Below, in pieces: positions 57,047 through 64,000 of a stretch of DNA of 64,000 nucleotides. Position numbers and translations under genes: made by a program. The stretch covers positions 22,527,501 through 22,591,500 of the forward strand of contig NC_041007.1 of assembly GCF_004193775.1 (NCBI RefSeq), read 5' to 3'. Source of the DNA: Glycine soja. Its lineage: Eukaryota > Streptophyta > Magnoliopsida > Fabales > Fabaceae. Positions within the stretch are counted from its first letter, which is position 1, and the number at the start of each line of letters is the position of its first letter. Below the pieces are notes generated by a model, which made no database searches, was not told where the DNA came from, and saw only the letters and a list, made by a program, of their open reading frames with translations.

Positions 57047-58300
57047 ATGAGGACACGTAGCCCTCTAAAGGTGAGGGCGTGCAACCCTCTCAAGGCGAGG
57101 ATGTATAGTCCTCTGGAGGTGAGGGCGTGTAGTCCTCTCAAGGTGAGGGCGTGCAGCCCTCTGTTGGCGAGGACGTGTAGTCCTCTAAAGGTGAAGGCGT
57201 GTAGCCCTCTGTTGGCGAGGACGTGTAGTCCTCTAAAGGTGAGGGCGTGTAGCCCTACGAAGGTGAGGACATGCAGTCCTCTGATGGCGAGGGCGTGTAG
57301 CCCTCTGAAGGTGAGGACGTGTGATCCTCTAAAGGTGAGGGCGTGTAGCCCTACGAAGGTGAGGACATGTAGTCCTCTGAAGGTGAGGGTAACTAGTACC
57401 CAAGGCAAGGGCGAGTAGCCCTCTCAAGGCGAGGACGTGTAGTCCTCTGGAGGTGAGGGCGTGCAGCCCTCTGATGGTGAGGACATGTAGTCCTCTCAAG
57501 GCGAGGACGTGTAGTCCTCTGGAGGTGAGGGCGTGCAGCCCTCTGATGGTGAGGACATGTAGTCCTCTCAAGGTGAGGACGTGCAGTCCTCTGAAGGCGA
57601 GGATGTGTAGTCCTCTAAAGGTGAGGGCATGTAGCCCTACGAAGGTGATGACATGTAGTCCTCTGAAGGTGAGGGTAACTAGTACCCAAGGCGAGGGCGG
57701 GTAGCCCTCTCAAGGCGAGGACGTGTAGTCCTCTGGAGGTGAGGGCGTGCAGCCCTCTCATGGTGAGGACATGTAGTCCTCTCAAAGCGAGGACGTGTAG
57801 TCCTCTCAAGGCGAAGACGTGTAGTCCTCTCAAGGTGAGGACGTGGAGTCCTCTGAAGGCGAGGATGTGTAGTCCTCTAAAGGTGAGGGCGTGCAGCCCT
57901 CTGTTGGCGAGGACGTGTAGTCCTCCAAAGGTGAGGGCGTGTAGCCCTATGTTGGCGAGGACGTGTAGTCCTCTCAAGGTGAGGGCGTGCAGCCCTCTGT
58001 TGGCGAGGACGTGTAGTCCTCTAAAGGTGAGGGCGTGTAGCCCTACGAAGGTGAGGACATGCAGTCCTCTGATGGCGAGGGCATGTAACCCTCTGAAGGT
58101 GAGGACATGCAATCCTCTGATGGCGAGGGCGTGTAGCCCTCTGAAGGTGAGGACACGCAGTCCTCTGATGGCGAGGGCGTGTAGCCCTCTGAAGGTGAGG
58201 ACATGCAGTCCTCTGAAAGTGAGGACACACAGTCCTCTTAAGGTGAGGGCGTGCAGCCCTCTGTTGGCGAGGAGTGTAGTCCTCTGAAGACCAGGGTACT
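57047..58300. repeat. 24-bp tandem array, about 52 units, hairpin-forming
   Basis: The unit is GTGAGGRCGTGTAGYCCTCTNAAG with GAGGAC-N5-GTCCTC and GAGGGC-N5-GCCCTC variants. Three units are replaced by a GGGTAACTAGTACCC-type hairpin (57387, 57669, 58298). Because 24 is divisible by 3 and the unit lacks stops, long ORFs exist on both strands: octapeptides like VRACSPLK on plus and RGLHALTF on minus. I regard these as by-products rather than genes. Confidence 0.93.
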
Positions 58301-59142
58301 AGTACCCGAGGGTCCATCCTTATGAGAAAGCAAGAGATCGACTCATCGAGAGAGCCGGTCATCCCAAATTCAAAAGATTTGGACATTTAGATGTAGGGAA
58401 TCTATGTAGTTAACATGATTTTGAGGGATGCAAATGCATGCAACCTTTGTTGTGAAATTTGGGTAAATGCGGACTTTATATGAAACAATGCAATGTAATG
58501 GAAAGTTGTACAATGTTCATGGCATTCTTTCCCTATTTTGTGATTTTGATTTTGATTTGATTTTTTTTTTTTGTGGAAAACACAGATTGACTGCCCTTTT
58601 GAAAAAGGTGATAATTCATGCAACCTCATCCTATCTTTTTGCAAATCTCTCCGGGAACTCCCTCAGAGTGTATGTTCTTTTTTATTTAGTCACTTGACCA
58701 TTTTGGAGTGACGGCAATGGAGTCGTTTGATGTTTAATCAATCCATTGAAATCCTAGGGTTTGTCCCCTTTTTTTTGTTAAAAACATCGATGGGTGAGAA
58801 CTTTTGATCGGCCCCTATGTTCACTTGAGGCTCATGCACGGTGACCCTCATTGCCCCAGTGTAAGGCTTTGAGGTACCAATCGTTGTCTTTCGTCATGAC
58901 CTTGTAGCTGGGAACCTATTGAGTGAGAACTTCTAATCTACCCCTAGGTTCGTTTGAGGTTTATGCATGGGGCCTTTCATTGCCCCAGTGTAGGGCTTAG
59001 AGGTACCAATTATTGTCTTGTTTTCACAACCTCGTAGTGAGGAAGAATGAAAGACGCAATTGATTCTTGCAAAAAGAATTTTCCAAGGACGAGAAATAGT
59101 TGAAGGATTTTTCAGCTGATGGATTAAGTCAAATGACTCCTA
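58301..59142. other. Tat-type element internal non-coding region
   Basis: No gene. Two similar ~110-bp blocks (TGAGAACTTNTNATC...CATTGCCCCAGTGTA...GAGGTACCAAT) occur at 58793-58900 and 58923-59030. The solo LTR at 59143 interrupts it. Confidence 0.5.
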
Positions 59143-60178
59143 TGTAGAAGCAAGATGTTTTGATGTCTTGATGATGCTAAAGGATCAAGTGCTTCTATGT
59201 TTTATTCAAGACAAGAATCCAAGAAAGTCAAGATATATGATCAAGTTGATTTCTAGAATCTTTTGGAAGAAGTTTCCAAATTGAAAAAACAAAAGGTTTG
59301 ACCAAAGAATTCTATCATTTCAAATTGAGATTTGCTCTCCGGTAACCGATTACCAGCAGCTGAAAATGTTTATAACAGTCACTAGAAATTTGAATTCAAA
59401 ATTTATAATGTGTAATCGATTACACATGGATGGTAATTGATTACCAGCAATTTATTCAAATTTTAAAGCCTGTGATCTATTACACAAGTCTTGTAATCGA
59501 TTACCAGAGGAGATTTTCAGAAAATAATTTCCAAGAGTCACATCTATTCAAATGGTTTATGAATGGCCATCAAAGGTGACTTGGAAACACGAATTTAAAG
59601 AGAGTTTTCATTGCCCACAAAGTTTATCCTCTCAAAAGATTAAGAGTTTTTCTGAACTGAACTGTCTTATCCTCTCAAAAAGATTCCTTGGTCAACCACT
59701 TGCATATTCAATAAGGAATTTTGATTGGTCTTCATTGTACAATCTATCCCTTTTAAGAGAGATTTCTTCTTCTCTTCTTCTTACTTCTGAAAAGGGATTA
59801 AGAGACTGAGAGTCTCTTATTGTAGAGGATTCTTGAACACAAGGGAAGGGTTGTCCCTGTGTGGTTCAGACTTTGTAAAAGGAGTTTTACAAAGAGAGTG
59901 GAAAATCTCAAGTGGGTTTCTTGAGGACTGGACGTAGGCGCGGGAAGTGGCCGAACCAGTATAAATCAAGTTTGCATTCCTCTCTTCCTTTAAATTTCTT
60001 TTATTGCTATTTATCTTTTGCTTTAAAGAAGTTTATTTTGATTTGTCTTTTGAGTAATTCATGTTAAGGGTGCATTGTTAATCCAAAAAGAAAGAGTGAT
60101 AGTTCAATTGGGGAATAGTCTTTGCATCTTAATTCAACCCCCCTTTTTCTTAAGGTAACTGAGGCCATTTGTCCAACA
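59143..60178 (+). mobile_element. Solo LTR, Sirevirus B-type family
   Basis: Begins TGTAGAAGCAAGATG and ends GTCCAACA, with target duplication TCCTA at 59138-59142 and 60179-60183. Phased decamers: a single TAACCGATTA at 59343, then 59413/59434 and 59473/59494 (21 bp each, some degenerate). The GGCCGAACCAGTATAAA motif is near 59950. Same family as 1997-3659 but shorter (1036 bp). Inserted within the Tat-type element. Confidence 0.92.
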
Positions 60179-60183
60179 TCCTA

Positions 60184-60600
60184 TTCTTGACAACTCGCTT
60201 CTCTAAGAAGACAAACTTTCTGGAATGATAAAATGAAGTCACATGAACGTCTATATTTTTACTTGAAAACACAGTCAATCAAATGCCTTTTTATTTTTTT
60301 TTTATTTTGAAACTTATTTTTTTATTTTGAAACTTATTTGTTTTGAACTTTACTCGTTGTTTTACGGCACCCCCACCAACGTGCAAGACGAGTAATCTCT
60401 GATTGAACAGTCTTGGAAGTCAACACTCAGGAGCGCAGGTCGCTTGAGCAAATAGACCAATGGCTTGCACCCACATTCCGGTGAAAGTTGAATAAGCAAA
60501 CATGCGTTTGTGAGAGGATGAGGGACAAGGATGTCCATTTTATCCATATCATTTAGCATTGTAACTGTGGTTTATAATAATGGCATAAACTTGAAAATCC
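60184..60600. other. Tat-type element remnant, no clear gene
   Basis: It continues the interior of the Tat-type element to the right of the solo LTR. T-rich tract at 60290-60345. A 65-codon minus ORF (60362-60559) shows no recognisable domain. Confidence 0.4.
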
Positions 60601-60619
60601 TGATGAGTCATAACAACAG

Positions 60620-62492
60620 CTTCTAGAATTGCCCCATGTATGGTGTTGCTTGTCAATGTTATGATTCAACAAGCGATTCTCCTCAAATTTCAGCCAGCCC
60701 GTATCAATTAGACTTCACACTTTATGCTTCGGGGTCATACAATGCTCAATGGAATGCCCTAGGGCTCCTCCACGATAAGCACACGTTGCGTTCGAGTCGT
60801 ATCCTCAGAAAAATGGAGGTTGAGGAACCTTGGTTGGGGTTATGGCTACCATTGAATTATTGAGTGGATATGGGATCAAGTTTAGCATATGACAACGGAA
60901 TTTGGGGTGAACCCTACAGGCTTTTTGCTGCAAAATTCCTTTTTGTTGGTGTTTTTTTGGTTTGTGCTAAAGGTGGTCTTCGTCATTGGAAGTGCGGTAG
61001 ACAGGCTTTGTGGTTGATTTAGGGATGGCCTTTGTGGATAACTGGGTGGTGGGTAAGGAGGAGGTTTGTTATTGACTGAGTAATGACATTGTTGGGTTTG
61101 GTGGGAAACTTGGCCGTATAGGAATGGCAGTCACAGCATGGGTTTCTCCCTCTTTCTCACCCTCTTCATTTGCCCCAGTTTTCTCAGTCGTCCTAGTAGG
61201 ATGATCAAATTTGCCTCTTTTCGGACCCACATCGATCCTTTCACTGGCGAAGACCAAATCCGCAAAGCTTTGAGGGTGCGTAGCCCACCATCTTTTCATA
61301 GTAGAGTATCGATAATGTGTCTACCATCACGATCATCGTCTCCCTTTCCATCATTGGGGGTAGCACCTGGGCCGCCAGATCCCTCCACCTTTTGGGCGTG
61401 TTCTTTGAAAGATCCGTCCCCCTTTTTGCAAATGTTCTGTAGTTGCATCCTATCCGGAACCATATCAAAATTGTACTGATACTGCCTAACAAAGGCAACC
61501 ATTAGGTCCTTCCAAGAATGGACTCGGGAAGATTCCAAGTTAGTGTACCAGGTAACAGCTACCCCAGTAAGACTTTCTTGGAAGGAATGTATTAGCAATT
61601 CCTCACCTTTTGCGTATTCCCCCATCTTCTGACAATACATCTTTAGATGGTTCTTGGGACAAGTAGTCCCCTTGTACTTGTCAAGGTCCAGCACCTTGAA
61701 CTTGGGAGGGGTGATGATATTGGGTTCTAGGAACAACTCTTTTAGGTTAGCAAAGGCATAATCTTCACCTCCTTCAATGGCCCTGAGCCTTTCCTCTAGA
61801 TGATCCAACTATCCCATTTCTGCCATAGCATGAGGGTTTTTACTTGTCGTGGAATGCAAGAGGTGTAGTTGTGGGTGATACTGAGGGCCTTCCAAAGGGT
61901 TTTGTAGGGGTATACCACCAACTGCTTGCCCTTCCGTGGCATATCCGAGGCAAGGCTCGAAGTCGGCTAGATTGTGGTGGGGAATTTCATGTGTCCCCCC
62001 CACGGTTTAAGAGACATGTGCATGATCAGTTTGGGGTTGTTGGCTCTCAATGGGTATAGGAGTGGAGTTATTGACATTCTTATTGGGAGTGTACGCCACT
62101 TTGGGTGGCGTATAGTTGAGAGGCAAGCCATATGGCGGGAAGGCGTGCTCGTTTTGAATTTGTACATTATGGGGGCTGCCCGTACTTCCCAAATCTTTGC
62201 CTACCATATCTGAGGTTGGATGATTCATTTGGTTGATGCCGGATGGGGACATCAGGTTCACCTTAGCAACAACGCTGGTAGCGGCAATTGCAACCGCATT
62301 GGCTTCCATTATCTTCTTCACGCTCATCATGGCCTCCATCATTGTGGCCATTTTCTCTTTAATGGCCTCCATGTCGGCCTTCATCTTCTCTTGTATCTCC
62401 TCTACTTCACCCATTACTCTAGCTCTAGCACAAGTTCGGTGAGGACGCCGTAAAGCATGTTTTTTTTTTTTGATAACAATGATTAAGTTCAT
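60620..62492 (-). pseudogene. Tat/Ogre-type Gag, frameshifted
   Basis: Pieces in three frames collinear on the minus strand. 62492-62007 is a coiled-coil-rich N-terminal part (EEIQEKMKADMEAIKEKMAT). 62003-61809 is a linker. 61808-61296 is the retrotransposon gag domain (LEERLRAIEGGEDYAF; YKGTTCPKNHLKMYCQKMG; LIHSFQESLTGVAVTWY). 61498-61241 overlaps in another frame (RWRDLAAQVLPPM), then 61299-61069 (SFADLVFASERIDVG). Further broken sequence to ~60620 retains MVAITPTKVPQPPF, GYDSNATCAYRGGALGHSIEHC (zinc-knuckle-like) and WLKFEEN. A TAG also separates 62003-61809 from 61808. No protease, RT or integrase follows, so the element is an internal-deletion derivative. Confidence 0.82.
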
Positions 62493-63591
62493 TTTATTTT
62501 ATTTTATTTTATTTTTCAAGGAAAGAATGCAATGAGCAATGCAACCAATGAAAAGCATGGATGTATGCGAATGATGTACAGTTGAAGATTGCGAATTTTT
62601 ACACAGGATATGGGGTTGAATCAATTTAGATTTTCAACATGGTCCATGACATCTTTGTCAAGGTGAAACTGGAAGTAACAAGGACATCAACAATCCTAAA
62701 TATGTTTGGCAGTAGACGAAGCAGTGATGTGACTCGATTCATCTTTTGCCCCAATTTTGCAAGACGGTTACTTCCATATTTTGACTTGATGAACCTTTTT
62801 ATAAAAGCATGAGCTTGGTTCAACCCTATAATCCAAGGAATGGCAATTCTGATCGCCAATACTTCAACAACATCTCATAGGGATGAATGACTCGGGCATA
62901 CTTTAAGCTATGCATGGAAAATGTAATTATGAAATTGAGATGCCCGAAGAAACACCATTTCCTAGTTAACCATGCATTGGGTACCATGTTCAATTATTTT
63001 GTTTTGTTGTTGTGTGTTTTTTTTTTTAGAAATGGGTTTATGATCCCAACATGGTTGGCTCATGGTGCCTAACACATGCAACTAAGAATGTAGTGTGAAG
63101 TTTCACGCTTCCCCTTTTTTGTTTTTGTAGAGGAAAACACAAGGATGAGCAAACATGAAAACAAATGGTATCAATTTTGCAGATCAAAAAGTTTGTTGAA
63201 CGCATATGCATGATGATGCCATGACTCATGCAAAATGTGAGGCTGGAATATGATAACGGACAAATGCAGGAACGATATGTTCATTATGATGTTATGAAGA
63301 GATGCTTATGCGATGCATGATATGAATGCATTTTATGGACACGAGAGCCCGGAAAATTATCTCTTCTTACTTGCGCATTTGGGGGCGCAGTGCCCCATGT
63401 GTACAATTAAGAAGGTGATATGGACCTTCCGGCTTCCCGTGACAAAGGACGAGACCAACATACAATGCATGCTAGAGATAAAATGTGGGAGTGACTTGAT
63501 TCGCACTGATTTTTGGAGTAAAAACGTGGGATAAAATCATTTTTTTCAAAAAGTTATAACTAATCAAGATCTGAGTGACAATACAAACTTC
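62493..63591. other. Non-coding spacer between Tat ORF and gag
   Basis: AT-rich, with a (TTTTA)n stretch at 62487-62513 and no supportable ORF. Small matches to degraded coding sequence cannot be excluded. Confidence 0.4.
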
Positions 63592-64000
63592 CTAGCAGTT
63601 TCTAATCATATGGTCCATTAAGTCTATCATATGCTGACAATAGCTGAGAAGTCCGTGGATCTCCTCGGGGGCGGAGTAGGTGTCCGCCACTGCTTTGGCC
63701 TTGGCTAGCAATGGGGGAAGTTCTTGACTCCTGTTCAAAGTAAGAGCAAATCGGTCCGTCCACATTGTTGTCTCTTGGTGCAATGAATCAATTACCCTTT
63801 CCCTTGCTTCCCTTTCTGCTGATATCTTGGCATACTCATCCTCTAGCCTTTGCTCGTGAGTCACCGCTAGATTTAGCTTCTCTTTGCACTTATCGATGAT
63901 GGCCCACATATTCCCTTTAGTCTCGCTTAACTGTTGGGACAAATTTCTTTTCGACCTAAGGCAGACCTTTAGCTCGTCCTTCAAGATCATGCCTTTGACC
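63592..64000 (-). CDS. Coiled-coil ORF upstream of Tat-type gag (partial)
   Basis: Open from the window edge to the stop at 63592. The ATG at 63990 is probably internal because the frame stays open to the edge. The product is charged and heptad-like (SQQLSETKGNMWAIIDKCKE; HEQRLEDEYAKISAEREARE) and ends PEEIHGLLSYCQHMIDLMDH. Such an ORF before gag is a trait of Ogre-type elements (ORF1, function unknown). I recognise its C-terminal type from legume retrotransposon proteins but cannot name a domain. Confidence 0.6.
   Translation of the reverse strand, partial: VKGMILKDELKVCLRSKRNLSQQLSETKGNMWAIIDKCKEKLNLAVTHEQRLEDEYAKISAEREARERVIDSLHQETTMWTDRFALTLNRSQELPPLLAKAKAVADTYSAPEEIHGLLSYCQHMIDLMDHMIRNC

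Noticed and set aside
57023..58287. Long ORFs on both strands with octapeptide repeats (VRACSPLK / RGLHALTF)
   Set aside because: They follow automatically from a stop-free 24-bp tandem unit. Both strands are open at once, arrays are interrupted by the GGGTAACTAGTACCC-type units, and there is no start context or known protein family.
61138..62453. Plus-strand ORFs over the Tat gag region
   Set aside because: Shadows of the minus-strand gag pieces, which carry the recognisable Gag motifs.

Overview
Plant nuclear DNA made almost entirely of nested retrotransposons. The diagnostic pieces are a SIRE1-type Sirevirus, Tat/Ogre-type Ty3 LTRs, and LTRs full of the palindrome TAATCGATTA, so the source is most likely soybean (Glycine) or a close phaseoloid legume, in gene-poor, probably pericentromeric, chromatin. 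That assignment rests on recognising families, not on a search. I see no intact host gene, tRNA, rRNA or CRISPR array. All alignments and counts were made by eye.

Layout. 1-9.2 kb: a decayed minus-strand Ty3/gypsy element (gag, protease, leader/LTR) split by an LTR end at the left edge, a solo LTR (1997-3659, TSD AAGAT), a Tat-type solo LTR (5810-7000, TSD CACAC) and a further LTR (to 8836). 9.2-23.7 kb: an old plus-strand Sirevirus-like Copia element ('A') with LTR, tRNA-iMet primer site, broken gag and pol and a truncated env-like ORF. It is interrupted by a 2.5-kb solo LTR (15086-17627, TSD CAAGT) and by a minus-strand Sirevirus fragment ('C'). 23.7-25.5 kb: the 3' end of another minus-strand Sirevirus ('D') with an env-like ORF. 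26.1-28.9 kb: a Mutator-like transposase pseudogene. 31.3-34.5 kb: gag-like and LINE remnants, interrupted by a 980-bp PIF/Harbinger-like element (31789-32768, TSD TAA) that carries the 5' end of a host calcium-binding-protein gene.

35.4-45.2 kb: a complete SIRE1-type element ('S', minus strand) with 5-bp TSD AGCAT, two almost identical LTRs, an uninterrupted 1576-codon gag-pol and an in-frame env-like ORF behind a leaky-type UAG. 45.7-51.0 kb: the 3' part of Sirevirus 'B' (minus), with its own env-like ORF. 51.0-64.0 kb: a minus-strand Tat/Ogre-type element lacking pol. It has a 3' LTR, a repeat-rich 3' region with a 24-bp hairpin array, an extra ORF, a decayed gag and a coiled-coil ORF, and it is split by a solo LTR (59143-60178, TSD TCCTA).

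The most interesting signals are not genes. (1) Element S carries about 15 copies of a 26-bp three-half-site motif, GATGTC-N6-GATGTC-N2-GACATC, in LTRs, 3' UTR and coding sequence, in different codon frames. (2) The other Sirevirus families carry pairs of TAATCGATTA phased at 20-22 bp in their U3 regions, and again just upstream of a TATA box in front of the env-like ORF. This suggests a separate env-like promoter, whereas element S appears to use stop-codon readthrough. (3) The PIF/Harbinger-like gene capture. (4) The 24-bp array, whose hairpin arms covary and which is open on both strands.
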